Shown in pieces: positions 34,593 to 45,051 of a DNA stretch of 64,000 bases. Within the stretch, counting starts at the first letter, position 1. Each line of letters starts with the position of its first letter. Position numbers and translations under genes: made by a program. Below the pieces are notes generated by a model. That model was not told the DNA's origin and searched no databases. It saw nothing but the letters and a program-made list of their open reading frames with translations. The DNA is from Mobilicoccus sp032056465 (GTDB taxonomy: Bacteria > Actinomycetota > Actinomycetes > Actinomycetales > Dermatophilaceae). The stretch is taken from assembly GCF_032056465.1 (NCBI RefSeq), contig NZ_DAMBCL010000012.1; one strand, 5' to 3'.

Positions 34593-36110
34593 ATGGGGTA
34601 CGACACGACGGAGCCTCCCCGACCGCCCGGTGAGTCGGGCCGCAGGGACCGGGACCCGGAGCCCGCGGGCTCGCAGGCCTCCGCGCACGGCGGAGCGCCG
34701 CGATCCGACGCCGGCACTGCGCTGGACCGCCTGATCGCCCGCTGCCGGGAGACGGGTGTGCGGCGGCGGCGGGAACGCCGGTGGGTCGCCGGCGTGAGCG
34801 TCGGCCTCGCCGACCGGTGGAACATCGACCCGGTACTCGTGCGGGCCGGGTTCATCGTGCTCACGGTGTTCGGCGGGGTGGGGATCGCGCTCTACCTGTG
34901 GTGCTGGCTCCTCCTCCCCGCCGAGGACGGCTCGGTGGCCCTCGACCGGGCGCTCCGCGGCGGGGACGGCGCGGCGATCACCCTGCTGGTCTTCACCGGT
35001 CTCATCACGATCGGCTCACTCTCGCCCTACGGCGACGGTGGTGTCCCCCCCGTCGTGTATGCGCTCGCACTCGGCGGCTTCGTCTGGTGGCTCGTCCGCC
35101 GCGGCACCCTCCCCCTCCGGCCCGACGCCCAGGGCTCCGGCGGGCCCTCAGGCTCCGGCCCCACGGCCCGGCCCGGCGAGAACCGATCCGGGGACGGAAC
35201 CGCACCCGTGACCGGCGCCCCGATGTTCCCCTCCGCCCCCGAGACGGCCCCGCCCGCGGGTCAGGGCCTTCGCCCGATCCCGATCCAGGACGTCGTCCCG
35301 GATCGGTCGGGGGTCGCGCAGTCCTCGACGTGGACACACCCCGCGACGACGCGGACCCCGCAGGCGGACCCGCGTGGGAGCGTCTCGAGCAGCGTGATGA
35401 CGCCACCGGGACGCACGTCGACCACCCTCGACCAGCGACGCGACCGACGGACGAATCTCCTGCTCGGACTCCTCGTCGCGGGGCTGTCCCTGCTCGCCTA
35501 CCTCGCCGCCGGCTCCCTCGCCGTCACCGGCGCCATCGAGCGGCCCTGGGTCATCGCGCTCGCCGCTCCGCTCGCCGTCATGGGGCTCACCCTCATCGCC
35601 ACGGCCTTCACGCGGTACCGCCCGACGTTGCTCGTCGTCGCGACCCTCGTCATGGCCGTCAGCCTCCTGTCCTCCGTCGCCGCCTCGACAGCCCCGCGGG
35701 AGGGGACCGGTGACGTGCGGTGGGCGCCGACCTCGGCGAGCGAGATCCCTGACGAGTACCGGCATGGCATCGGTGACGCCGAGCTCGACCTCAGCGCGGT
35801 GCCCGTCGACGGCGTGCGCCACGTGCGGGTCTCGCAGAGCATCGGTGATCTCACGGTCGTCCTGCCTGCGCAGGCGAGCGCCCGCGTGACGGTCGGTGGA
35901 GGCCTGGGCGACGTCGTCGTCGAGGGTGACACGCGGCGTGACGCGGACGACTCGCGCAACCGGGAGACGACCTTCACCGTCGGCAGCGGACCGCAGGCCT
36001 ACGACCTCGACCTGCGCGGCGGCCTCGGGGACGTCGTCATCGAGGTCGCCGACACCCCTGCCCCCACCGCGGCCGGTGTTCCGGCCACCGACGTGACGGG
36101 AGTCCTGTGA
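34593..36110 (+). CDS. PspC domain membrane protein with C-terminal LiaF-like beta domain
   Basis: This 505-residue protein starts with a disordered segment, then a PspC domain (RRRERRWVAGVSVGLADRWN through ALYLWCWLLLPAEDG, about residues 50-110), two further helices, a Pro/Gly-rich linker, four closely spaced helices (about 290-370), and an outside domain rich in G-D-L-x-V-x-x-P repeats (IGDLTVVLPAQASARVTVGG, LGDVVVEG, LGDVVIEV). That repeating beta pattern is the toastrack fold of LiaF-type proteins, which restrain cell-envelope stress kinases. It is divergent from a PspC kinase and probably modulates it. ATG 34593 has GGGAG at 7 nt. Confidence 0.82.
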   Translation: MGYDTTEPPRPPGESGRRDRDPEPAGSQASAHGGAPRSDAGTALDRLIARCRETGVRRRRERRWVAGVSVGLADRWNIDPVLVRAGFIVLTVFGGVGIALYLWCWLLLPAEDGSVALDRALRGGDGAAITLLVFTGLITIGSLSPYGDGGVPPVVYALALGGFVWWLVRRGTLPLRPDAQGSGGPSGSGPTARPGENRSGDGTAPVTGAPMFPSAPETAPPAGQGLRPIPIQDVVPDRSGVAQSSTWTHPATTRTPQADPRGSVSSSVMTPPGRTSTTLDQRRDRRTNLLLGLLVAGLSLLAYLAAGSLAVTGAIERPWVIALAAPLAVMGLTLIATAFTRYRPTLLVVATLVMAVSLLSSVAASTAPREGTGDVRWAPTSASEIPDEYRHGIGDAELDLSAVPVDGVRHVRVSQSIGDLTVVLPAQASARVTVGGGLGDVVVEGDTRRDADDSRNRETTFTVGSGPQAYDLDLRGGLGDVVIEVADTPAPTAAGVPATDVTGVL

Positions 36111-36589
36111 TGAGCTCGCCGTTCCCGCCCCCGTCCGACCCCCGGCGCGAGCCCTCCTGGGACGACGTGACGTGGTCCCCCCCGACCGGGCCGGCCGTGG
36201 GAGCCGACTCTCCCACCGGCGACCCGGGACGTCCGGGACCGACGCCGCCCGGCTCGGCCTCCCCCGCGTCGCCCTCCCCCGTGCCGCCTCGGCCACCTCA
36301 TGTCCCGACGACCCCGGAGGTGTCGCGCGGCTCGACGACCGCACCGGGCCCCGCCCCCCGGGACGAGGGGCGCGGAGTCCGCCAGGTGCAGACAGGCCGT
36401 CTGCTGCTCGGGGTCCTCGCGCTCCTGGTCGCGATCTTCACCGCCGGGCCGGCGGTCACGGGCACCCCGTGGCTTCCCCATCTCGGCTGGAGCACGTGGT
36501 TGCTCGTCATCGGGGCCGCCTGCGTCCTGCTCGGGCTCGTGGGACTCCTCGCCGGCCCCCTCTCCCGCCGGCACCGCGACCGCGCCTGA
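36110..36589 (+). CDS. Proline-rich protein with two transmembrane helices
   Basis: This 159-residue protein has a 95-residue Pro/Ser/Thr-rich N-terminus and two hydrophobic helices (about 100-117 and 130-150) near the C-terminus. Its start overlaps the stop codon of the PspC/LiaF-like gene (TGATG), so it is co-translated and probably belongs to the same envelope-stress module. A GTG one codon earlier is also possible. I do not recognise a family. Confidence 0.7.
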   Translation: MSSPFPPPSDPRREPSWDDVTWSPPTGPAVGADSPTGDPGRPGPTPPGSASPASPSPVPPRPPHVPTTPEVSRGSTTAPGPAPRDEGRGVRQVQTGRLLLGVLALLVAIFTAGPAVTGTPWLPHLGWSTWLLVIGAACVLLGLVGLLAGPLSRRHRDRA

Positions 36590-36649
36590 CGCCCACCGCT
36601 CCCCGAGGCCGCTCGGGTCCCGCACTCGCGTCGACCGCCCGCCCCGGCG

Positions 36650-36680
36650 ACCGCCCACCCCGGCGACCGGGGTGGGCGGT
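36650..36680. terminator. Bidirectional terminator between the PspC unit and gatD
   Basis: ACCGCCCACCCC (36650-36661) pairs perfectly with GGGGTGGGCGGT (36669-36680), a 12-bp stem with a 7-nt loop, 60 bp after the plus-strand unit and only 6 bp from the gatD stop on the minus strand. Confidence 0.8.
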
Positions 36681-36686
36681 GGCGGT

Positions 36687-37541
36687 TCAGACCTCCCGGC
36701 CCTCCGCCGCCGCGGTGCGGAGGCGCTCGACCTGGCGCAGTCGGGCCTGGTCGGCGAGGGTGTCGTCGATGACCGCGGGTTCGAAGTCCGCTCCCGTGCG
36801 CCCGAACGACTGCCGCAGCAGCCGGTCGATGAACGCCGGGTTGGCGGGGAGCACCGGTCCGTGGAGGTAGGTGCCGTAGACGTGGTCGCGCACGGCACCC
36901 TCGGTGCCGTCGCGCCCGTTGTTGCCCCGGCCGTAGCCGAGGGTGCCGAGGGGCTCCTGCCCCTCGCCGCGTTCGGTGGAGCCCGAGTGGTTCTCGTACC
37001 CGACGACGTCGCCGAACTCCGTCCGGAGCAGGACCGGCCCGATCATGCGGACGTCGTTGCCGCGCGTCGTGACGTCGAGGATCGACAGGCCCGGGATGAC
37101 CCGCCCCGTGTGCGTGCGGAAGTCGTGGCCGAAGAGCTGGTACATCCCGCAGATCATCAGCATCGGCACCCCGTCGCGAGCGAGCGCGGCGAGGGTGGGG
37201 CCGATGGCGGCGAGGTCCTCACGCACCCGGTCCTGCCCGGAGTCCTGCCCGCCGCCGCCGAGGACGACGTCGACGTCCGACGGCAGCGTGCTGCCCGGAT
37301 GATGCTCGACGACGACCGCGTCGTACCCGTGACGACGGGCCCGCATCGCGAGCGCGCGGGTGTTGCCGCGGTCGCCGTAGATGCTCATCTCCCGCGGATA
37401 CAGGTGGACGATCGTCACCGTGCCCTTGCGCGCGCCGACCGCAGGGCCGGCGCCGGTCGGGTCGTCGATCGGCACGTCGACGAGGTCGCGGGAACCGGGT
37501 CCGTCGGCTCCCGGGGTGGGGTGCGGGGCGTGCGTGCTCAC
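36687..37541 (-). CDS. gatD: Lipid II isoglutaminyl synthase, glutaminase subunit GatD
   Basis: This class I glutamine amidotransferase supplies ammonia to MurT for amidation of D-iso-glutamate in lipid II. The 284-residue protein has the core IVHLYPREMSIYGDRGNTRAL, the nucleophile C131 in MLMICGMYQLFG, and the partner His227 in YGTYLHGPV. A hydrophilic 40-residue N-terminal extension precedes the domain. Its GTG start overlaps the murT stop by 4 nt (GTGA), a sign of stoichiometric co-translation. The order PAP2 phosphatase - murT - gatD forms an envelope operon. Confidence 0.94.
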   Translation of the reverse strand: MSTHAPHPTPGADGPGSRDLVDVPIDDPTGAGPAVGARKGTVTIVHLYPREMSIYGDRGNTRALAMRARRHGYDAVVVEHHPGSTLPSDVDVVLGGGGQDSGQDRVREDLAAIGPTLAALARDGVPMLMICGMYQLFGHDFRTHTGRVIPGLSILDVTTRGNDVRMIGPVLLRTEFGDVVGYENHSGSTERGEGQEPLGTLGYGRGNNGRDGTEGAVRDHVYGTYLHGPVLPANPAFIDRLLRQSFGRTGADFEPAVIDDTLADQARLRQVERLRTAAAEGREV

Positions 37542-38860
37542 TGGCCCTCCTCGCCGAACGCGGACAGGTCGTAGCGGGCGGCGAGCACCCGACGCAGGTG
37601 CATCATCGCGGTGTAGGTGCAGAACAGCCGCAGCGGTTCGCCCGGCCGGCAGGCGAGGAACGCGTCGAGCGCCTCGTCGAGGTCGGGGATCACCGCCTCG
37701 GTGGCGACCCCGTCGTACTCGAGGCGCAACGCCATGTCGTAGGCGCGGATCCCGCTGGTGAGCGCGACGCCGCGCTCGCGCAGCGAGGCGAACGACACGT
37801 CGTAGAGCCAGCTCACGTCGCGTCCGTCGGCGGTGTTGTCGTTGATCGCGATCATCGTGGCGGCGGGGCGGCCGCCGTAGGTGCCGAGCGCGACCGTGAA
37901 CCCGGCCGGGTTCTTCACGAGGACGAGTTCGAGCGTGCGTCCGTCGCCGAGGTCGACGACCTCACCCCGACCGAACGGCGGCGCGAGCTGCGCGAGCGAG
38001 GTGGCCGTCGTGGCCGGGTCGAACGCGTCCCCGAGGACCACCCGCGCGGTGGTGCTCGCGGCGGTCGCGTTGATCATGGCGGCGAGTCCCCGCTGGCGCA
38101 GGTGCACCGGGCCCACGTGCGGACCGGCACCGAACTCGACGACGAACTCCTCCCCGTCACCGGGGACCGGACGCAGCAGTCCGTCGGCCCCCGTGGGCGG
38201 CGGCGGCTCGAAGACCGTCGCGTCGACGTCGGCCTCCCGGAGTTCGGGCAGGCGATCGGCGATCGTGTCGTGCAACCCGAAGTACGTGACGGGAGCGGTC
38301 ATCTGGCGGGCGTGCTTGGCGACGAACGGGTCGTCACGGTTGACGACGACCCCCCGGGTGGCCTGGACGCCGAGCCTGCGGAGGAGGTCGGCGGTGAAGT
38401 CGATCTCGGCGAAGCGGTCGAGCTGGTCGCGGGCCACGTTGAGCAACAGCGCGTGGGTCGGAGCGACGACCTTCGCGAAGTGCAGCGCGTGCGCCTCGTC
38501 GAGTTCCAGGACGGCCGCGTCGGCACTCAACCGGCCGTTCAACCCCACCTCGCCGAGCATCGAGGAGATGACCCCGCGAGTGAAGTTGCTCCCGGTCGGG
38601 TTGCTGAACACCGCCAGTCCGTGCGCGCGAAGGATGGCGGCGAGCATGCGGGTCGTCGTCGTCTTGCCGTTCGTGCCGGTGACGACGACGACGTGCGGCA
38701 CGTCACGCAGCGCCGTCGCGAGGAACCGCGGGTCGATGCGTTCGGCGAGGAGCCCGGGCATCGCCGAACCGCCACCACCCCGTAGGCGTGCGGCCACGCG
38801 GGCCGCCTTGCCGGCGAGCACGGCGAGGGGCGTACGGGGGGCGGCTGTTCTCCGGGGCAC
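37538..38860 (-). CDS. murT: Lipid II isoglutaminyl synthase, Mur-ligase-like subunit MurT
   Basis: MurT activates the alpha-carboxyl of D-Glu in lipid II with ATP and receives ammonia from GatD. The 440-residue protein has the Mur-ligase P-loop VTGTNGKTTTT (61-69), the lysine/acidic loops SADAAVLELDEAHALHF and NRDDPFVAKH, and the C-terminal DUF1727 domain (VALGTYGGRPAATMIAINDN, SWLYDV, YTAMMHL). The zinc ribbon of four cysteines inserted in the central domain of firmicute MurT is missing: the only cysteines are in LACRPGE and LFCTYT near the C-terminus. It starts 4 bp after the PAP2 gene stop. Confidence 0.93.
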   Translation of the reverse strand: MPRRTAAPRTPLAVLAGKAARVAARLRGGGGSAMPGLLAERIDPRFLATALRDVPHVVVVTGTNGKTTTTRMLAAILRAHGLAVFSNPTGSNFTRGVISSMLGEVGLNGRLSADAAVLELDEAHALHFAKVVAPTHALLLNVARDQLDRFAEIDFTADLLRRLGVQATRGVVVNRDDPFVAKHARQMTAPVTYFGLHDTIADRLPELREADVDATVFEPPPPTGADGLLRPVPGDGEEFVVEFGAGPHVGPVHLRQRGLAAMINATAASTTARVVLGDAFDPATTATSLAQLAPPFGRGEVVDLGDGRTLELVLVKNPAGFTVALGTYGGRPAATMIAINDNTADGRDVSWLYDVSFASLRERGVALTSGIRAYDMALRLEYDGVATEAVIPDLDEALDAFLACRPGEPLRLFCTYTAMMHLRRVLAARYDLSAFGEEGQ

Positions 38861-38864
38861 GGCG

Positions 38865-39749
38865 TCAGCCTAACGGCGGCCGGGCACGGTTCTTTTCGGA
38901 CACGGCGGGCGGGGCCGGCAGGGCGTCGAGCCCCGCGGAGACGAGGGCGACGAGGGTCGCACACACGACGCCCATCGCCCCGAGCACGACGGCGCCGACG
39001 ACGACGTTCGAGGTCTCGCCGTGAGTCACCATCCCCGCGAGGAGCAGGAACACCCCGGCGAGCAGCGCGCCGGCGAACGCCGGCAGGGCGTGGCGGCGCA
39101 GGACCGACCCGGTCGGGGACTCCACGCGGATCGGTCCGGTCCAGGCGGCGTCGACCCGGCGGGACGTGCGGTCGGCGAGCAGCAGTCCGAGGCCCGCGAA
39201 CACCGCGCACACGCCGTAGGCGGCGATGACGTCGCTGGGTCGGTGCCAGCGTTGGAGGAGGACGGCCGCGCCGGTGAGGGTCCCCGCCCCGGCGGCCAGG
39301 AGGGCGACCACGCGCCGCCATCGGGCCGGGACGACGAACAGTGCCGCGAGGACGAGCGAGGTGACGACGGTGACGTGACCGCTCGGCAGGGTGTTCTCCG
39401 AGCCGATGCCGTGGTCGGGGCGAGGCAGGCCCGCCTTGAGGATCTGGGTGGCGACGTTCGCGCCCGCGACGAGGACGATCGCGGCGAGCCCGCGGGACGT
39501 GCGTCGGCGGGCGAGGGCGAGGAGCACGGCGATGACGAGGACGACCGCGATGAACTCGACGCTCACGAGGCCCAGCCACTCCTCGAGGATCCGGGACGTG
39601 CGCCAGGGCACGGCCACCGACCACCGACTTCGCTCGTCGGCGCGCTGCCCGAGGTGGGTCCACACGACGAGGACGACGCACGCCGCCACCGCCAGCCCGC
39701 CCAGCGCGACCAACACCCGGCCGACCCGACCGGTTCCCCACCCGCTCAT
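38865..39749 (-). CDS. PAP2 family membrane phosphatase
   Basis: This 294-residue, multi-helix membrane protein carries the three acid phosphatase motifs: K105-x4-R110-P111 (KAGLPRP), P122-S-G-H125, and R167-x-H-x3-D173 (RWHRPSD). Such enzymes remove phosphate from lipid phosphates such as undecaprenyl pyrophosphate or phosphatidate. Being the first gene of an operon with murT and gatD suggests a role in recycling the lipid carrier of peptidoglycan precursors (inference). ATG 39749 has GGAGG at 9 nt; an upstream in-frame start at 39860 lacks this. Confidence 0.87.
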   Translation of the reverse strand: MSGWGTGRVGRVLVALGGLAVAACVVLVVWTHLGQRADERSRWSVAVPWRTSRILEEWLGLVSVEFIAVVLVIAVLLALARRRTSRGLAAIVLVAGANVATQILKAGLPRPDHGIGSENTLPSGHVTVVTSLVLAALFVVPARWRRVVALLAAGAGTLTGAAVLLQRWHRPSDVIAAYGVCAVFAGLGLLLADRTSRRVDAAWTGPIRVESPTGSVLRRHALPAFAGALLAGVFLLLAGMVTHGETSNVVVGAVVLGAMGVVCATLVALVSAGLDALPAPPAVSEKNRARPPLG

Positions 39750-39973
39750 CCCTGCGTGCCTCCACCCCTCGTCCGGGACCCGCGGAGCCGACGTGGCCCC
39801 GAGTGTTCGACCCCTCTCCACAAGAGTGCCGTACGCAGCGGCAACCTCCGGCCCCGGCACGGACGCCTGCGCGTCGGCACATCCCTGAGGTCTGGGTGGG
39901 GTCGGCTCCGGGACCCCCGATGGGTCGTCGGTGGCCGGGGATACGCTGAACTCCCTGAACGAGGAGGACTGCG

Positions 39974-41463
39974 GTGTCGGAAGTCGAGTCGGGCGGGCGG
40001 TGCCGCGTCGCCGTGGTGGGCGGCGGGGTGAGCGGCCTGCGCGCCGCGCGACGCCTCGCCGAGGCCGGGGCGGAGGTCACCGTCCTCGAGTCCTCCCCGC
40101 GGCTCGGTGGACAGATCCGCACCGTCGAGGTCGCCGGTGTCCCCGTCGACGCGGGTGCGGAGGCGATGCACCTCGGCGCGCCCGGTGTCGCCGAGCTCCT
40201 CGATGCGCTCGACCTTCGCGAGGACATGGTGACGGCCCGCCCCGGGGCGTCGTGGATCGTCACGCCCAAGGGGCTGCGCCGGCTGCCGGCCGGCGTGGGG
40301 CCCGCCGGGCCCACGCGCCTGCGACCCGTCCTGCGCAGCGGGGTCATGACGGTACCGGGGCTCGTGCGCGCCGGGCTCGAACCGGTCCTCGCCCGCACCG
40401 CCGGCACGACCGACCTCTCCCCCGGTCACGACCGCTCGGTCGGGGAGTTCGTCGGGTCGCGGTTCGGCGCCCAGGTCGTCGACCGGTTCGTCGACCCCCT
40501 CCTCGGAAGCCTCCACGCCGGTGACGTGCGCGCGTTGAGCCTGCGCGCGACGGCGCCCTCGCTCGTCCCCGCCGCCACGACGGGCCGGTCGCTCGTCCGC
40601 GGTCGGCGACCCTCGCCGCGCCCGAAGCCGGGGGTGGCCGCGGCCCCGCCGATGTCGTTCGTCTCCTGGAGCGCGGGGCTGCAGCGTGTCGTCGACGCCC
40701 TCGCCGACGGGCTGGACGTCGCGACGAACGCGCCGGTCGAGTCCGTCACCGCCGCGGAACCGGGTGCGGTCCATCGCTACCACCTCGTCGTCGGCGGCCC
40801 GACCCCGCGCACCCTCGACGTCGACGGCATCGTCCTCGCGACCCCCGGCGACGTGGCCGCCCGGCTTCTCCGTCACCTCGCCCCGGCGGCCGCGTCCCCC
40901 CTCACGCAGACCGACCGGGCATCGGTCGCGACGATCGTCCTCGCCTATCCGCGCCGGGTCGTCGACGCCCTGCCCGCGTTCCGCGGCACCGGGGTGCTCG
41001 TGCCCTCGAGCGTGGGGTCGCTGCTCAAGGCGGCGACGTTCCTCACGACCAAGTGGCCGCAGCTCGACCACCCGGAGTGGTACTTCGCCCGTCTGTCGGC
41101 GGGTCGCGCCGGCGACGCCCGCCTCGCCGGACTCGACGACGACGAACTCCTCGCCCGCGTGCGGCGCGACCTGCGCACGTTCATCGGCCTCGACGTCGCG
41201 CCCCGTCACGTGCACGTGCAGCGGTGGCCCGACGCGATGCCGCAGCTCACCGTCGGTCACCCCGACCGCATGACCACCGCTCGCGCCGCGCTGCCCGCCG
41301 GTCTCACGATCACCGGGTCGTCCTACGACGGCGTCGGCATCGCCTCCTGCCTCACCGCCGCGGCCCGCGCCGCGGACACCCTGCTCGACCAGCTCGCCGA
41401 GCTCGACCGCGCCATCCCGTCCACTCGGCCCGACCGCACCGCCGCGCAAGGAGACACGCCCGC

Positions 41464-41467
<4 letters not shown>
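39974..41467 (+). CDS. hemY: Protoporphyrinogen/coproporphyrinogen III oxidase
   Basis: This 497-residue FAD-dependent oxidase works late in heme synthesis; in actinobacteria it normally converts coproporphyrinogen III to coproporphyrin III. The FAD-binding VAVVGGGVSGLRAARRLAEA and VTVLESSPRLGGQIRT are at the N-terminus, and the C-terminal GLTITGSSYDGVGIASCLTA closes the FAD site. The GTG at 39974 has GAGGAGG at 6 nt. Its stop overlaps the start of a radical SAM gene by 4 nt (ATGA), so the two are coupled. The usual partner hemQ/chdC is not found here. Confidence 0.92.
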
Positions 41468-42687
<1,220 letters not shown>

Positions 42688-42693
42688 GGTCAC

Positions 42694-43404
42694 TCAGGTC
42701 GATCGGGACAACACGCCCAACCGCCGGGCGAGGAGCAGGCACATCACCGACCAGGGCACGAGCGAGCCGACTCCGAACGCGAGTCCGACGGGGCCGGCCA
42801 CCGTCGACGGCACGAGCATGAGCACCCCGGAGGCGAGCGCCCAGACCCCGGTCGCGCGAGAGAACAGCGACGAGCGCAGCAGCGCGGACGCGAACAGCAG
42901 CAGCACGATCGCGCCGAGTTCGTAGTAGACGAGGAAGGCCGTCCCCTTCCACGCCGCGAGCTGCGCCTCGCCCGCAGCGAGGAGGACGAGGCGATCCTGG
43001 CCGGTGGCGTCCGCGTACCGCCCCGCGAGGTGGAGGAGTTCGACCGCGGGGTTGGACGCCATGTACGACGCCATCTGGAGTACGCCCAGCACGAGCGCGA
43101 TGGTCACGACACCTCGGTGCTCGCGCCACAGGCAGATCGCGAGGGCGACGTAGAGCAGCAGCACGAACACGTTGTTGACGACGTACAGGGCATCGAGCGA
43201 AACGAGTCCGAGCAGCGGCTCCCGGGCCATGAGGTCGAGCACCTCGGGGGCGGTGTGGGGCGGGGGCCACACCGCGAAGACGACGAGCTGGACGACGATG
43301 AGCGCGACCGACCCGAGCGCCGCCGCCGCGCCCGTGCGCACTGTGCCGCGCCAGGCGGCGACCTCCGGCTCCGAGATCGGTCGAGGAAGCGGCGGCGCGC
43401 TCAT
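42694..43404 (-). CDS. DUF4386-like polytopic membrane protein
   Basis: This 236-residue protein has six to seven hydrophobic helices. SLDALYVVNNVFVLLLYVAL resembles the second-third helix region of DUF4386 proteins, and the overall size fits, so I assign that family tentatively. It is 25 bp downstream of the SnoaL-like gene on the same strand, forming a two-gene unit. It is convergent with the radical SAM gene with only a 6-bp gap. Function unknown. Confidence 0.65.
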   Translation of the reverse strand: MSAPPLPRPISEPEVAAWRGTVRTGAAAALGSVALIVVQLVVFAVWPPPHTAPEVLDLMAREPLLGLVSLDALYVVNNVFVLLLYVALAICLWREHRGVVTIALVLGVLQMASYMASNPAVELLHLAGRYADATGQDRLVLLAAGEAQLAAWKGTAFLVYYELGAIVLLLFASALLRSSLFSRATGVWALASGVLMLVPSTVAGPVGLAFGVGSLVPWSVMCLLLARRLGVLSRST

Positions 43405-43429
43405 CGTCGTGGCCTCGGACGTCGTGGGC

Positions 43430-43798
43430 TCAGACGGCGGGGGTGAAGAAGTACGTCGTGTGCTCGACGATGCGGTCCCGGGCGTTGTCGAACCGGAAGA
43501 ACGCGGCGAACCCCATGGTCGTGCGGCCGCCCTCCTTGAGTTCGCCCTCGAAGGTGCCGTGCGCCGCGGCGGAGGTGCCGTCGATGACCACCTCGCGGAT
43601 GACGTGCCGCCCGGAGGCGAGCTTGCGGCCGCGGGTGTAGTAGTCGCGGAGGCCGTCGAGACCGGTGATCGGCGGGTAGCCGGGGCGGCGGTAGAGGATC
43701 TCGCCGCCGAAGTAGTCGAGTGCCGCGTCGATGTCGTCGCGATCGAGCGCGTCGTAGTAGCCCTGCACCGTCGCCCGCACCGAGGACTGCTCCGCCAT
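43430..43798 (-). CDS. SnoaL/NTF2-like protein
   Basis: This 122-residue protein has the small cone-shaped NTF2-like fold pattern: an N-terminal helix (VRATVQGYYDALDRDDIDAA), then LDYFGGEILYRRPGYPPITG and alternating strands ending in RIVEHTTYFF. Family members include isomerases, hydrolases and ligand-binding proteins, and no catalytic residue pattern can be fixed here. ATG 43798 is preferred over the adjacent ATG 43801 because AAGGAG lies 6 nt upstream. Probably co-transcribed with the membrane protein gene downstream. Confidence 0.8.
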   Translation of the reverse strand: MAEQSSVRATVQGYYDALDRDDIDAALDYFGGEILYRRPGYPPITGLDGLRDYYTRGRKLASGRHVIREVVIDGTSAAAHGTFEGELKEGGRTTMGFAAFFRFDNARDRIVEHTTYFFTPAV

Positions 43799-43898
43799 CA
43801 TCCGCTCCTTCGATCGACCCGGTTGGTGCGCCCAGACTACGGCCGTCCGCACCACAGGTGCCGCCTCGACCCTCCCGACTCGACCCGACCACGAGATC

Positions 43899-43958
43899 GC
43901 AGCCGACGATGTGGTGAGGGGGCTGCCATGACGACCTCCTCGCCACATCGTCGGCTGC
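43899..43958. terminator. Long 21-bp hairpin after the NlpC/P60 gene
   Basis: GCAGCCGACGATGTGG at 43899-43914 pairs perfectly with 43943-43958, and the next five positions (43915-43919 with 43938-43942) also pair with one G-U, giving 21 bp and an 18-nt loop. It starts 10 bp after the NlpC/P60 stop on the minus strand. It is much longer than the other terminators here. Confidence 0.75.
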
Positions 43959-43968
43959 ATCCTCGGCG

Positions 43969-45051
43969 TCAGGGGATGACGCGGACGGCGCCGGCGTACT
44001 CACCCTTGGTGTCGTACTCGCTCAGGGACATCACCTCGACACTGCGGGCGGAGTTCGGCGACTGGAGGATCATGTCGTCGCCGAGATGCACGGCGACGTG
44101 CCGGATGCGGCTGCCACCGGGCGTGGACGCGAAGAAGACGAGATCGCCGCGGCGCAGGTCGGAGCGCTCGACCTTGGGGAATCCCGAGGTGTTGAGCTGC
44201 GGACCGGAGTCGCGCGGCAGCGTGATGCCGTGGTGGTGGAAGATCGTCGAGGTGAAGCCGGAGCAGTCGAAGCCCCACGCGCTCACGCCCGCCCAGAGGT
44301 AGCGGAGCCCGAGGAATCGCAGCCCCGTGGCGATGACGTCCTCGACGGTCGGCGTCGGGGGCTTCCGGCCCGGGGCGCGGAGGGTGACGTCCCGCCGACG
44401 CACGAGGGCCCACCCGCCTCCGGGGATCGCCACCCGGACGACACCGTGCCCGGCGCCGAGCACCGGGAGTGCGGTGTCGAACGAGACCGGGAGTCCGCGC
44501 CGGCCGCCCAGCGGCGTGCCGTACAGCCGGGCGCGTGAAGCCCTGACGATCGCCGTGGACGTCGAGGACGTGAGCTGCGCGAATCGCTCGTCGGCGACGA
44601 GCTGGCACACCGGGACCCACCCCGGATACCCGCGAGGGTCGCGCGGGGTGGGCTGGTCCACGACGAGGATCCTGGCCCAGTCGCCGTCGATGCGGTCGAC
44701 GATCACCCGACGCCCGAACATCGCCTGGGTCTCGAGCTTGCTGCCCTCGCTCAACCACGCGCGGATGGCGGTGTCGGGCATCGCCGCGTTCCACGCGTCG
44801 AGGTCGACGGGGTTCGTGAGGGACGGGCGGTCGAGCGGCCTCGCGAGACGTGGTTCGCTCCACGCCGTCGCCACGGACACCTGCACGAACGCGGTGACAC
44901 CGGGAACGATGCCGGTGCCACCGGGCCGCGGGAGATGACGGCGGGCCGGGCCCGGGGCCGCCGAGGCCGGGTTCGCGGCGCCCACGGTGAGGGCGGCACC
45001 GGCCGCACCGGCCAGGAGCGCACGGCGTGAGATGTCGGAGTCATGGGTCAT
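43969..45051 (-). CDS. Secreted NlpC/P60 cysteine peptidase (cell wall hydrolase)
   Basis: This 360-residue exported protein has a twin-arginine-like signal (ISRRALLAGAAGAALTVGAA) with a probable cut after ASA near residue 31, a middle region with two SH3-like modules (for example GYPGWVPVCQLV), and a C-terminal NlpC/P60 domain. The catalytic Cys263 is in WGFDCSGFTS, His318 in IRHVAVHLGDD, and a third polar residue follows. It should cut peptidoglycan stem peptides outside the cell. ATG 45051 has AGAGGA at 7 nt. A folded-export (Tat) route is suggested by SRR plus LL but not certain. Confidence 0.9.
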   Translation of the reverse strand: MTHDSDISRRALLAGAAGAALTVGAANPASAAPGPARRHLPRPGGTGIVPGVTAFVQVSVATAWSEPRLARPLDRPSLTNPVDLDAWNAAMPDTAIRAWLSEGSKLETQAMFGRRVIVDRIDGDWARILVVDQPTPRDPRGYPGWVPVCQLVADERFAQLTSSTSTAIVRASRARLYGTPLGGRRGLPVSFDTALPVLGAGHGVVRVAIPGGGWALVRRRDVTLRAPGRKPPTPTVEDVIATGLRFLGLRYLWAGVSAWGFDCSGFTSTIFHHHGITLPRDSGPQLNTSGFPKVERSDLRRGDLVFFASTPGGSRIRHVAVHLGDDMILQSPNSARSVEVMSLSEYDTKGEYAGAVRVIP

